From: JAOARY01 sp045345765
Lineage (GTDB): Bacteria > Bacillota > Clostridia > Peptostreptococcales > Peptostreptococcaceae
Length of the DNA stretch: 64,000 bases
Assembly: GCA_045345765.1 (NCBI GenBank)
Contig: CP148265.1
Location: 1,798,001-1,862,000 of the forward strand
Direction of reading: 5' to 3'
The position numbers were made by a program, and so were the translations under genes. Numbering within the stretch: position 1 is the first letter of the stretch; every line of letters begins with the position of its first letter. This document shows, piece by piece, positions 27,201-36,500 of this stretch. The notes under the pieces are model-generated. The model saw nothing but the letters and a program-made list of their open reading frames with translations, was not told the DNA's origin and ran no database searches.

Positions 27201-27505
27201 AGAGTATATTTAATCACTATATAACCTATCTTAATAAGATAGATACTATAAAGAATCATGATTCTTTGATGATTAGTATAAATACCGATGATCCATCTGT
27301 TTTTAATACCAATTTGAGTAACGAGTTTGCATATATATTTTATTCTTTGGTTGAAAAGGGATATTCAAAGGAAAAGGTATTAAAATGGATTGATAAAATT
27401 AGACAACATGGTATGGATTCTAGTTTTATAAAGGATGATAGTGATATTGATGAGAATTATATTATAGAGATTATTAGAATCATAAATGATTTAAATGAAT
27501 ATTGA
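24299..27505 (+). CDS. rdrB: RdrB-like giant adenosine deaminase-fold protein
   Basis: 1068 aa. All adenosine-deaminase metal and catalytic motifs are present but far apart: AETHLHAS (His211, His213), FHAGED (His721, Glu724), DRIGHA (His753) and NTDDPS (Asp997, Asp998). An ordinary adenosine deaminase spans these in under 300 residues; here a ~500-residue insertion (with CFGC, KPC, VCDYEDADC) and a ~240-residue insertion (CNLGC, KPCFRW) intervene. RADAR RdrB also carries large insertions, forms a dodecameric shell, and deaminates ATP/dATP and RNA adenosines. ATG with AAAGGATG, 14 bp after the ATPase gene. A terminator follows at once, ending the three-gene operon. Confidence 0.82.
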   Translation: MKNSKSMRTIDLMIKTSLLPITQVEYFGVDILGLNEPQRKDYIYKSLNNHMNIDNLDEINLFWDLFYNKRKLSKIKKLEDKYKSLISRRNIDKSLDVKLIYKNNIKYQHNNYIIDLLTQFSETFISQRDSRLVFKYWETEKNKYFKTYKGINKVLVWNSLNRYLATDILGVLYLINNGVKNEEYLQDYYSNIALEDMQLEKVLKKGLAETHLHASASRDFYSTWQNLMSPYNQNAKIGLLDKVQVISNKNKSLKKLVRIASIYRMLMAYYIKNKNKMLKNLCFGCFIENIYYKNFEKPCSKYESNHNKDNFKEINNKNVCDYEDADCIVDIYYKKTKLRMFLEKLAKIDYSNIEKFSLDELDGFYKIIFEDILGLRKKRIDNKKSESSKDIIDFILFEQDYDYNSNIKTYSENIFLFRLINFLKKTQNAKYDENIDFFKSFKSVSSELKNIVHGDYLLSEFFVNYLKIKNEVFTLLVQGNQIKGLLNFQNYFKRSTKISRLEDELDMWEYRFRYLLKDENLRKLEIRIAPPSAKDNKKKLRNQSNIKDDMKKELKKIFESYLKAIAHYMDFDYEKVKNLVEQKDKYPNSNYDSYTNDDIRFLRTKIRRNIPKLSIIYHFIKSDDFDVDKKCYIEYEKEYQRENLYFEEHRTIYDMQAKSIVELRRDISNLSYYVVGFDAASIEDYTDPWVFAPIYEDVRDSKRFMFDKNHKKMQSLNFTFHAGEDFRHILTGLRRIDESIKFYKYHAGDRIGHAIALGLNLDYWQKKHPIVIMPKIEYLENLVWLWGLCKYKDTIIDLGYLERKIMDICKDIYMNTEGITIYLLWEVYEAKFQTTNDFINNIKQKKDCILNGLRENNNDLDEIVDDIDFDIWDEDCNLGCLNINQDNKKNESKNIKKPCFRWDKEKLKLAYHCKVILNRMREPMNVEVPRDKIDILKEIQEIIRNKVSNSGIIVETNPSSNTALGEIESIFNHYITYLNKIDTIKNHDSLMISINTDDPSVFNTNLSNEFAYIFYSLVEKGYSKEKVLKWIDKIRQHGMDSSFIKDDSDIDENYIIEIIRIINDLNEY

Positions 27506-27507
27506 TA

Positions 27508-27540
27508 AAGGTGTGTAGGTTAAATCTACCACCTTTTTTT
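27508..27540 (+). terminator. Terminator ending the RADAR-like operon
   Basis: AAGGTGTGTAGGT pairs with TCTACCACCTT around a short loop, followed by a T run. It separates the three-gene operon from the DUF262 gene. Confidence 0.85.
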
Positions 27541-27735
27541 ATTTATCAAATTTATTAAAATTTTTATATTTGTAGAAAAAATTACTTTTAGCTTTAATAT
27601 GGAAGCTGTTCTTTTTACTTATAACATCCTATACATTTAAAAAAATAATAAAATATGTTATTATTAAGCAATGAAAAGCTTATAAATAGTGATATTTATC
27701 GAATATAGAGAGATAAGATAAAGGATGGATAAAAT

Positions 27736-29763
27736 ATGAAGGCAGACAATATAAATTTATTAGAATTTTTGGGTTCAAGTAAGAGAACCTTTAATATACC
27801 TGTATATCAACGAAACTATGATTGGAAGAGGGAAAACTGCAAGAGACTATTTGATGATCTTATAAAGATTATTAAACTAAACAAAGAAGGGCATTTTCTT
27901 GGAACCATAGTATATGTAGATGGTGATAAGAGTGCTAATTTTAGAGAGTTTGTAGTTATTGATGGACAACAAAGACTAACCTCAACTATGCTATTATTAA
28001 AAGTATTATATGAATGTATAGAGGATGAATATATTAGACAAGATATATTAGAAGATTATCTTATAAATAAAAGAGCTCCAGAAAGATTAAGACTTAAGTT
28101 AAAACCCATAAAATCTGATTTTGATATATATAATAAGATAATCAATGATGAGGAGTTGGAAGAAGAACACAGCAATCTATATAATAATTACAAATATTTT
28201 CATGAACTAATAGAGTTAAGTGAAATAAGCCCAAAGGATATATTTAATGCAGTACAAAAGCTTGAAATAGTATATATTCAATTAGATAGCGAAAAAGAAA
28301 ATCCACAGCTTATATTTGAAAGTCTTAACTCAACAGGTTTGGATTTATCTCAAGCTGATTTAATAAGAAACTTTTTACTTATGGGAGAACCTTATGAAAG
28401 ACAGGATTATTTATACAAACAATATTGGATCAAAATAGAGATGTTACTTCCTAGTACAATAATTTCTGATTTTATAAGAAGTTATATAACTTTAAAGAAT
28501 CAATGTATTCCAAACAAGGATAAGGTATATGAAGAGTTTAAATTATATGTTGAAACTCTAGGTGTTTTTGATGTAAAGGATATATTAATAGAGATACTTT
28601 CTTTTGCAAAATATTATAGTTATTTTGTTTATTGTAATTGTAAAAACAATAAAATCAATGATAGATTAGAACAATTACAAAGATTAAAATCAACAACAGC
28701 ATATCCTTTTATACTAAGTATATTTGAAGAATGTTATTCTAAGTTTAATATAGATGAAGATGAAGTTGTAAAATGTTTAGATGTTATTATCTCTTATGTA
28801 TTTAGAAGAATAATTTGTGATATACCAAAAAACGCCTTAAATAAGATATTTGCTTCATTACATAAAGATGTATTAAAGATTGAAGAAGAATTATCTTTGC
28901 ACGAGAAAGTATTTGTTGCTCTTTTAAATAAGAAGGGAAAAGGTATATTTCCTAGAGATGAGAATTTTAAAGAGAAATTTGTTACTAAGGATGTTTATAA
29001 TTTTAAGCAAAATAAATATTTACTTGAAAAATTAGAATGCAAAAATAGCAAGGAAAGAATAGATTTTAATGATGTAACAATAGAACATATAATGCCACAA
29101 GCATTAACTCCTAAGTGGCAAGTTGATTTGGGTAAGAAATACAAAGATATTCATACCAAATATCTTCATAGAGTAGGTAATTTGACTTTAAGTGGTTATA
29201 ATGGGGAACTATCAAACAAAAGTTATAGAGAAAAGAAGATAATATTAGAAGAATCAAATATATATCTTAATAGAGAACTTACAAGGTATGAATATTGGAA
29301 TGAAGATACGATAAATAAAAGAGGTCATGAATTATTTAAAAAAGCCAAGGTTATATGGCCACTTTTGGATGTGAAAATCAATAGTATAAATGATAATGAC
29401 ATAAGAAATGAATTTGAGCTTATGGAAGATAATAATGTTACAGGAAGAGAACCTTATGAGATAAATATAGTTGGAGAAAGAATAATAATTTCTTCATGGC
29501 GAGAGTTTTTTAGAATGGTTTGTTCTAAGATGTATGAATATGATGGAGAATTATTTGATAGTTTGCTTAAACATAAGGACTTTGAGGGTAGAAGAAAAAC
29601 TATAATTGCAAAAGGTGAAGAAGAATTAAAAAATCCTTTTAAAATTAGTGATAATGTATATATAGAACAAAATTTATCTGCAAATGATGCACTTAATTAT
29701 TCAAAATTGATAGTTGAAAAATTTGAGGGTATGGAAGATGAAATAAAATATAAAATCAGATAG
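27736..29763 (+). CDS. DUF262-DUF1524 (GmrSD-like) type IV restriction protein
   Basis: 675 aa. The N-terminal DUF262 domain has its ParB-like nucleotide motifs: IPVYQRNYDWKRENCKRLFDDL (~20-41) and VIDGQQRLTSTMLL (~75-88). The C-terminal DUF1524 HNH nuclease motif reads TIEHIMPQ (His451) and HRVGNLTLSGYNGELSNKSY (His478). This matches GmrSD and related enzymes that cut modified DNA. About 110 residues after the HNH domain (INIVGERIIISSWREFF and on) form an extra unrecognised module. ATG with AAGGATGG. It has its own transcription unit after the RADAR-like terminator, yet lies directly next to it, so it is a second defence module. Confidence 0.85.
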   Translation: MKADNINLLEFLGSSKRTFNIPVYQRNYDWKRENCKRLFDDLIKIIKLNKEGHFLGTIVYVDGDKSANFREFVVIDGQQRLTSTMLLLKVLYECIEDEYIRQDILEDYLINKRAPERLRLKLKPIKSDFDIYNKIINDEELEEEHSNLYNNYKYFHELIELSEISPKDIFNAVQKLEIVYIQLDSEKENPQLIFESLNSTGLDLSQADLIRNFLLMGEPYERQDYLYKQYWIKIEMLLPSTIISDFIRSYITLKNQCIPNKDKVYEEFKLYVETLGVFDVKDILIEILSFAKYYSYFVYCNCKNNKINDRLEQLQRLKSTTAYPFILSIFEECYSKFNIDEDEVVKCLDVIISYVFRRIICDIPKNALNKIFASLHKDVLKIEEELSLHEKVFVALLNKKGKGIFPRDENFKEKFVTKDVYNFKQNKYLLEKLECKNSKERIDFNDVTIEHIMPQALTPKWQVDLGKKYKDIHTKYLHRVGNLTLSGYNGELSNKSYREKKIILEESNIYLNRELTRYEYWNEDTINKRGHELFKKAKVIWPLLDVKINSINDNDIRNEFELMEDNNVTGREPYEINIVGERIIISSWREFFRMVCSKMYEYDGELFDSLLKHKDFEGRRKTIIAKGEEELKNPFKISDNVYIEQNLSANDALNYSKLIVEKFEGMEDEIKYKIR

Positions 29764-29838
29764 AAGACATTATATATAGTTGTAGATACAATTTGATGAA
29801 AATTAAAATAAGTAAAACAGAATAGATTAAGTAGATAT

Positions 29839-29877
29839 AACCTATGGATGATGAAAAATGTCGTTTATAGGTTTTTT
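29839..29877 (+). terminator. Terminator after the DUF262 gene
   Basis: AACCTATGGATGAT pairs with GTCGTTTATAGGTT through several G-U pairs, with a T run; structure forms only in plus-strand RNA. Confidence 0.65.
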
Positions 29878-30022
29878 GATTATTAAAACAAAAAAATAAA
29901 ATTGAAAAACAAAAATAATTATTATTAAAATTCAAAATCTATACATTAATATAAAATAATATATAGATTATTATTAAAAAATGATGATAAAAGTAGTTTT
30001 TTGAGGAAAAAATCTATTGAAT

Positions 30023-30029
30023 TTCGACA
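30023..30029 (-). promoter_or_regulatory. Candidate Spo0A box (reverse orientation)
   Basis: TTCGACA, the exact reverse complement of TGTCGAA. AAGTATAAATATA follows at 30047, as it does near the box at 6095. Confidence 0.3.
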
Positions 30030-30321
30030 AAATATTTCCGCTATTCAAGTATAAATATATTATATATAAAAATAAAAAACACGAACTTTAAATATTTTAA
30101 TGTAAGGTTATAAAATTAATGTTTTATTTAACTAAATTTTGTAGTAAAAAACTATAGGGAATAATAATTGATTTAATCGAAAAAATAATTTCTTTATAAA
30201 TATAAATTTAATCATAAAAATTATTCAAAATAAATAACAATAATAATCTAAATATACATATAAAAACTTTTTTAGGTACTAGTTCTTTGGAATTAAAATC
30301 AATAAAAAATATGAAGAAAAA

Positions 30322-30328
30322 TGTCGAA
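30322..30328 (+). promoter_or_regulatory. Candidate Spo0A box (forward)
   Basis: Exact TGTCGAA in AAAATGTCGAAAAAG, about 530 bp upstream of the first MRIS gene. Confidence 0.3.
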
Positions 30329-30733
30329 AAAGGGTTTTTTATAAAATTATATTAAAAAATATTTCAAATATACTTTTAATTTAGTAAATTTAGGTCTTTT
30401 TAACTAGGGAATAAGACCAACCTTTAATTTACTACCAGAGAATTATATTATATAATAATTATTAATGATAGTTATAGATTTTGATTCTAAGATATTAAGA
30501 AATAATTTATTTGAGAATTAATTGATAATCAAAATTATTTATATATGATATGATTTTGATAAATTTTAATTTTAGTTATTTGAATTTTTTTCGAATGGCT
30601 AATCTGAATTTTAAATTAAGTTTATGCAAATATAGTTAGATTGTATAAACTTATTTGGATATTATCCGAAATATATTAAGATATGTATTTTCTTATTTAG
30701 AATATTTTAAGAATAATGTTGAGTTGTATTTCA

Positions 30734-30753
30734 AATAAAACTTAAGTTTTATT
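30734..30753. promoter_or_regulatory. 20-bp perfect palindrome upstream of the first MRIS gene
   Basis: AATAAAACTT followed directly by its reverse complement, then a second palindrome TTAAAATATTTTAA. It lies 100 bp upstream of the start at 30855. It could be an operator, but AT-rich palindromes arise easily in this genome. Confidence 0.35.
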
Positions 30754-30854
30754 AAAATATTTTAAAAATATATATTATAGTAGTAAACAAGGGGATTAAA
30801 ATTAATGGTAGACTGAGTTTGAGAGAAAATTTAATAGCTGAAGAAGGTGAATGT

Positions 30855-31334
30855 ATGAGAATTTCTGTAGAATATCAATCTGTATTTTCAAGAAAAAACA
30901 CAAACTTTTTAAAGCATTTTCTAAAGAATAGTGAAAATTTTTTGAAGAATAGTGAAACCGATTCCTTTTTAAAAAAGACAAAAGATTTAGAAAAGGAACG
31001 TGAAGAAAATGCAGAGAGTCAAACCAAAACAGATATTTGGTTAGAATTAAAAAAAGAATATAATATAAAATCTATGAGTAGAAAAAAATTGCATGAACTT
31101 AACTTAAAGATGTTATTAAAGGGTGTAATTGGAGTTGAAGAATCTTTTAAAATAAGTTTGGCAGATGTTAATATTAAAGAATGTAAAGAAGGATATGAGG
31201 TTAAAGAGGTACAAGAGGCGAATTGGATAGAAAGAATTAAATTAAGAGGAAATAAAGAGTTAGAGATTGGTAATAAAAGAGAATATGAACTTTATTTAAT
31301 TTTAGCAAACAAATTAGAAACGTATTTAACTTAA
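30855..31334 (+). CDS. Unknown soluble protein, MRIS N-terminus
   Basis: Not recognised. 159 aa from ATG 30855, chosen for AGAAGGTGA just upstream; the frame is open back to TTG 30819 without a ribosome site. The N-terminus MRISVEYQSVFSRKN resembles that of the next gene (MRISTSMQSTRLTDVYSSK). Residues ~20-70 are a charged helix rich in Lys, Glu and Asn; the C-terminal half looks beta-rich and ends with KREYELYLILANKLETYL. No membrane segment or cysteine cluster (a single Cys). Preceded by the 1.09-kb non-coding stretch. Confidence 0.6.
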   Translation: MRISVEYQSVFSRKNTNFLKHFLKNSENFLKNSETDSFLKKTKDLEKEREENAESQTKTDIWLELKKEYNIKSMSRKKLHELNLKMLLKGVIGVEESFKISLADVNIKECKEGYEVKEVQEANWIERIKLRGNKELEIGNKREYELYLILANKLETYLT

Positions 31335-31694
31335 TAAAGATTAAGTACATAGGGATTTAGGGTATGATAAAAAAACATATAAAATATTTTATAGGACTTA
31401 TATAATACATTATTAGTTTAAAAAGACTTTTATTTAATAAGGTAAACTTCTAAGAAGTTTAAATTATTAAATAGAGGTTTTTTTTATATATTATATTATT
31501 TGGATATAACGAAAATAATCAGAAAATTAAAATAAATACAAGGACAGATTATATACCGTCTTTTATAGAAGAAAAAAGAAAAATATTCGAATAATCAACT
31601 ATTTATTTAAATAAAACTTAAAAATATATTCAATTGAATATCTCTACAGCTTAGTCGATATATAGTTCGAAAAAAAAATAAGGAGGTAGAGTTT
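31335..31694. other. 360-bp gap between the two MRIS genes
   Basis: Apart from the nested terminator at 31426-31485 it holds no gene. The last 120 bp should carry the promoter of the second gene; no clear -35/-10 pair was identified. Confidence 0.4.
31426..31485 (+). terminator. Nested terminator after the first MRIS gene
   Basis: Outer arm ACTTTTATTTAATAA (31426-31440)/TTATTAAATAGAGGT (31464-31478), with G-U pairs in plus-strand RNA. Inner arm AAACTTC/GAAGTTT (31444-31460). A T run follows. Confidence 0.75.
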
Positions 31695-32090
31695 ATGAGA
31701 ATAAGTACTTCAATGCAATCAACAAGACTTACAGATGTTTATAGCAGTAAATATTTCAAAATGATGACTAGAAATATAGAGGAAGAAGAAAAGTTAAAAG
31801 AAAGTGAAAAGACTACAAATGAAATAAATAAGGATGCTAAAGTAACAGATGAAAAGAAGGTTGAAACTTCTAAAGATGATACAAAAAAAACTGAGTCAAA
31901 AACTAATGATAAAAATAATGTTAAGTTAAGTAAAGAGGATGAACAAATGAAGATTTTTAAAGAGTTTATGAAATATCATAACAATCAAAGATTTAGTAGT
32001 GAAATGAATCTAAGCGATATAAGAACTCAAAATATGAAGAGTATGATGTTAAGAGCAAATATGGCTACAAGTTTGTTAAATTATATTTAG
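31695..32090 (+). CDS. Unknown small hydrophilic protein, MRIS N-terminus
   Basis: Not recognised. 131 aa, ATG with AAGGAGG. It starts MRISTSMQSTRLTDVYSSK; residues ~32-80 are a low-complexity Lys/Glu/Asp/Thr segment with no hydrophobic core, so likely disordered. The C-terminal ~45 residues are Met-rich and helical (MNLSDIRTQNMKSMMLRANMATSLLNYI). The layout (conserved N-terminus, disordered middle, amphipathic helix at the end) suits a regulator or secreted substrate, but nothing more can be said. Confidence 0.6.
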   Translation: MRISTSMQSTRLTDVYSSKYFKMMTRNIEEEEKLKESEKTTNEINKDAKVTDEKKVETSKDDTKKTESKTNDKNNVKLSKEDEQMKIFKEFMKYHNNQRFSSEMNLSDIRTQNMKSMMLRANMATSLLNYI

Positions 32091-32146
32091 TATTAATATT
32101 ATATTTGTAAATAAAAATTGGATATTTAGAAATTTTAAATAGAAAT

Positions 32147-32196
32147 AAAAAGACTATTTAGAACAAAAAGTAATATTGTTCTAAATAGTCTTTTTT
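32147..32196 (+). terminator. Strong terminator after the second MRIS gene
   Basis: AAAAAGACTATTTAGAACAA perfectly complemented at 32176-32195 around a 9-nt loop, ending in T6. Confidence 0.92.
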
Positions 32197-32341
32197 ATAG
32201 TAATTTTAATATTTTTGAATTTATTAATTTAAATATTAGTGTGAAATGAGAAGTATAAGAGTTATAAAAAAATAAATATATTGTATGATATAATCAGCTT
32301 AATTAATATATTAAAAATACTTATTCAAAGAGGTGAGCTGT

Positions 32342-33508
32342 TTGAAAATTTTGCATACTGGAGATTGGCATTTGGGGAAATTGGTTCATGGAATACATAT
32401 GGATGAAGACCAAAAATATGTTTTGGATAAATTAATAGAGATGATAAAAAAATATAATCCAGAGCTGATTATAATAGCTGGAGATATTTATGATAGATCA
32501 ATTCCTCCTGTTAGTTCAGTGGAGTTATTAAATGAATTTTTAAATACTGTTGTTCTAAAAATGAAGAAAAAAATAATAATGATATCAGGAAACCATGATA
32601 GTTCTAATAGACTTTCTTTTGGAAACAAACTTCTTGAAGACCAGGGACTTTATATTGTTGGAGAAGTCGATAAAAATATCAAAAAAATTGTGTTGGAAGA
32701 TGAATATGGAAAGTTGAATATATATTCAATTCCTTATATCGATGTTTCAGTGGGTAGATTTATTTATAAGGATGATGAAATAAAAACACATGATGATTTA
32801 CTAAAAAAAATTACAGATAATATAAAGTCTAATATGAATAAGGATGAAAGAAATATAGTCATATATCATGGATTTGTTATCAATTTAAATAAAAAAGAAG
32901 ATGTAGAGGTTTCTGATTCAGAAAGACCTTTAAGTATTGGTGGGTCTGATTATATAGATGTAAATTATTTTACTGATTTTGATTATAGTGCATTTGGGCA
33001 TCTTCATAAGCCTCAAAAGGTATTAAATGAAAATATAAGATATAGTGGTTCTTTGATGAAATATTCTTTTTCGGAACATAATCAAAGAAAAGCAGTTACT
33101 TTAGTGGAGTTAAAAGACAAAGGTGAGTTTTCTTATGAATTATTGGATTTAATTCCAAGAAGGGATTTAAGAATAATAAAGGGAAATTTAGATGATTTGA
33201 TAGATGAAAATGTATATAAAGATACTAATTTAGATGATTATATAATGGCTATACTTACAGATGAGGGTCAAATATATGATGCACCATCTAAATTAAAGGC
33301 TGTATATCCTAATTTATTAAAGATTGAATTAAAAAGAAATATATCTGATAAAAAAATAGATGTAGATAATGAAGATTTTGAAAAAAAAGATATACTTGAG
33401 TTGTTTAAAGATTTTTATGAAGAAAATACTAATATGGAGTTTGATGAAAATAAAAAAAATATATTAAAAGATTTTGCAAAAGAAATAAAGCTTTGGGAGG
33501 ATAGATAA
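32342..33508 (+). CDS. sbcD: Exonuclease SbcD (Mre11 homologue)
   Basis: About 388 aa; nuclease subunit of the SbcCD complex that opens hairpins and trims DNA ends. The calcineurin-type metallophosphoesterase motifs are intact: HTGDWHLG, AGDIYDR, SGNHDS, IYHGF and FGHLHKPQ. Start TTG 32342 is chosen because AGAGGTG lies 5 bp upstream; the frame opens at GTG 32333, which overlaps that site. Its stop codon shares one base with the sbcC ATG (TAATG), so the two are translationally coupled. Confidence 0.96.
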   Translation: MKILHTGDWHLGKLVHGIHMDEDQKYVLDKLIEMIKKYNPELIIIAGDIYDRSIPPVSSVELLNEFLNTVVLKMKKKIIMISGNHDSSNRLSFGNKLLEDQGLYIVGEVDKNIKKIVLEDEYGKLNIYSIPYIDVSVGRFIYKDDEIKTHDDLLKKITDNIKSNMNKDERNIVIYHGFVINLNKKEDVEVSDSERPLSIGGSDYIDVNYFTDFDYSAFGHLHKPQKVLNENIRYSGSLMKYSFSEHNQRKAVTLVELKDKGEFSYELLDLIPRRDLRIIKGNLDDLIDENVYKDTNLDDYIMAILTDEGQIYDAPSKLKAVYPNLLKIELKRNISDKKIDVDNEDFEKKDILELFKDFYEENTNMEFDENKKNILKDFAKEIKLWEDR

Positions 33509-36500
33509 TGAAGCCTGTAAAACTTAATTTGTGCGCATTTGGACCTTATAAAGATGAGCAAATAATAGATTTCAATAAATTAGAACAAAATAGTCTATTT
33601 TTGATAACTGGTGAAACTGGCTCAGGAAAAACGACAATATTTGATGCAATTTCTTACGTGCTTTATGCAAATGTAAGTGGAAGCACAAGAGATAATAAAT
33701 ATTTAAGAAGTCAATTTGCAGATATTAATGATCTTACTTATGTTGAACTTGAGTTTGAGGTTAGAAATAAATCATACAAAATAAAAAGAATCCCAGAACA
33801 AGAAGTTCCTAAAAAAAGAGGAGAAGGAACAACAACTCAAAAATCTGTGGTTGAATTACTATTTTTAAATGAGGACAAAAAACCTCTTACAAGACAAAAG
33901 GATGTAGAAGCAGAAATTCAAAGAATAATAGGCTTAGATCATAATCAATTCAAACAAATAATGATGATACCTCAAGGAGAATTCAAGAAATTGCTTACTT
34001 GTTCTGTTGATGAAAGAGAAGGTATATTAAAGAAATTGTTTGATACTTCAATGTATGAGCTTTTGCAAAATAAATTAAAAGAAAAATCAAAAGAAATATA
34101 TATAAAGATAAAGGATGAAAGAAATTTAAGAGATGAATCAATAAACAAAATAGATTTGGATTATTCTTTTGAGTTATTGGAAGATGAAATTATAAAACAA
34201 GATGAGGATAAAGAAATAAATGAAAATAAAGACATGAATGAAGATTTTAGTTTTATAGATTTATTAAATAAATTAAAGACATTAAAAGATAGTGAAAATA
34301 AAAATGTGGATTTTATACTTAAATTATTAAATTCATTTATAAAAAAAAATAGTGATATTTGTTTAGAACTAGATAAGAAACAAAAGAAATTAGAACTAAA
34401 AAAAGAAGATTTTATAAAATTAATAGAAAAGAAAAAATCAGATAATGAATTACTAGAGGAAAAAGAAGATATAGCTAATAAATTACTATCTTTATTTGAA
34501 AATAAAGAAATAAACAATTTAAAGAAATTAAAGATAGAAAAAGCTAATAAAGCCAAAGAAATAAATATAATAGATAAGCAATATAATGAATTATTAAATG
34601 ATAAGAAAACGAATGATGAAAAATTAATATTATTAGAAGAAAATCTAATAGCTTTAAAAGAAGAGCTTAAAAAAGCAAAAGTTAATAAAGATAAAGAAGA
34701 AAGCGAAGAACGAAAAAAACTAAGAGATAATATAAAATTACAAATAGATAAATTAAACGAAAAGAAAAAGATAATACTAACATTAGATGATTTAAATAAG
34801 GAATTAGAGCTTTATAATAAAAATATAATAAAAGAACAAGATTTATTATCTAAAAAAGAAGAAGATGAAATAAAAGCAAATAAAGAAATAACAAAAATTC
34901 AAAAAGAAGAAGAAAATATATTAAAAGAAGAACAAAAGTTAAGTAGAACAAATGAAATAGAATTAGAAATAAATAATATTTTAAAAAATATAAATAGCAT
35001 AATTTCCTATAAGGAAAATCATATAAACATAAAAAAGAAACAATTAAATGATGCGAGAATGATGTTTAAGAAATATGATGCTAAGAAGAAAGAAGAAGTA
35101 GTAAATTTAGATAGATTAAAATTAAATCATAAAAAATTAAAAGAAAATATGCTTTTATTAAATAATAAGATTGAAAAAGCTAAAAAAGATTTGAAAGAAG
35201 AAAAAATTAGCCTAAATGATATGGAAGGAAAGTTTATAAAGAATCAAGCGTATTTTTTAGCAACTAAATTAGAAGATAATAAACCTTGCCCTGTATGTGG
35301 CTCTTTAGAACATGATAAGAATCATATTAAATCATTTGATAATCTAATAGAAATTAGTAAAGAGGATTATGAAAAGAAAAAAACTATATATCAAAAAAAG
35401 GAAGAAGATATAGAAAAATTAGAAAAACAAGCTAAAAAAGAAGATGATAAATTAAGAGAAGAAGAAAATCAAATAACAAAATTAGAATATGAAATCAAAC
35501 AAATAGATAGTAAATTAAAAGATCAAAAAGATATTGGTGTCCAAAAAAGAGCAGAACTCTATAAAGATTTTGATTATATCAAAGCCAATTATATAAATAT
35601 GCTTAAATTAAAAGAAGATGAAAAATACCTAAAGGATGAAATAATATTATCTTATATAGATGAGTTTATAACAGATGAACAAGAAAATTTAAAGAAAAAG
35701 AAAGAAAATCTAAATGAATTACAAAAGAGAATTAAATCATTTGAATTAAAAAAAGAAGAATTAAAGCTAAAGAAAGAAATTAATAATAAAAAGATAGAAG
35801 ATTTAAAAAAAGAGCTAAAGGAAATTACAAATAAACTAAAGGATTTAAGGGAAGATTATAATAAAAAATTAGGAAGCTTAGAAGAAAAGAAAAAAACATT
35901 GCAAATAGATACTAACATAGATGAACTTAATAATTTAATAAACAAAAAGCAAGAAGAATATATTTCTTTAGAAGAAAGTTATAAAAGAGCATTAGAAGAA
36001 TTTAATAGAGCAACAAATGAACTAATAAAGATAGAAACATCTAAGAAGATATTAATAGAAAATAAAGAAATAATAAATGAGAGAATAAAAGAAAAATTAA
36101 AAGAATTAGAAAATAAAATAATTAAAAATGAATTTGTGGATTATGATGATTATAAAAAATCATATATACAAGAAGAAAAATTAAATATATTAAAAGATGA
36201 ATATGATAAATTTAACAAGATATTAAATGAATTAGAAAATAAATTAAAAGATTTGAACTTAAAAACTAAAGATATGAAAATAACTAACATAGATGATTTG
36301 GCTAATGAGTTAGAAGAATTTAAATTAGTTATAGAAAAGAATAATAATAGGTTTAATTTTATAAAAAATAAAAATGAATATAATAATAAGGTTTTAGAAG
36401 ATATAATAAAGAAACATGAAAAAATAAAACATTATGAAGATGAAAATAAAATTATAGATAATCTATCAAAAGTCGCAAATGCTGAGCGTGGTAGTGATAA

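Larger units (their letters stand above)
29764..30854. other. 1.09-kb AT-rich non-coding region
   Basis: No plausible gene in either strand. It holds the DUF262 terminator (29839-29877), two Spo0A-like boxes (30023-30029 reverse, 30322-30328 forward), a short hairpin GGTCTT/AAGACC near 30391-30415, and a perfect 20-bp palindrome at 30734-30753. This is by far the longest non-coding stretch in the window. Confidence 0.6.

Noticed and set aside
30310..30354. 14-codon frame in the non-coding region
   Set aside because: No ribosome site; it overlaps a Spo0A-like box and has no coding character.
30805..30818. Tiny start-stop frame (Met-Val-Asp-stop) upstream of the first MRIS gene
   Set aside because: Three codons after a weak AAGGGG; too short and isolated to claim as a leader peptide.
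34161..34556. 131-codon minus-strand frame inside sbcC
   Set aside because: Shadow of the Lys/Glu-rich coiled coil; read backwards this gives Ser/Phe-rich frames without starts. Similar shadows in other genes were left out.
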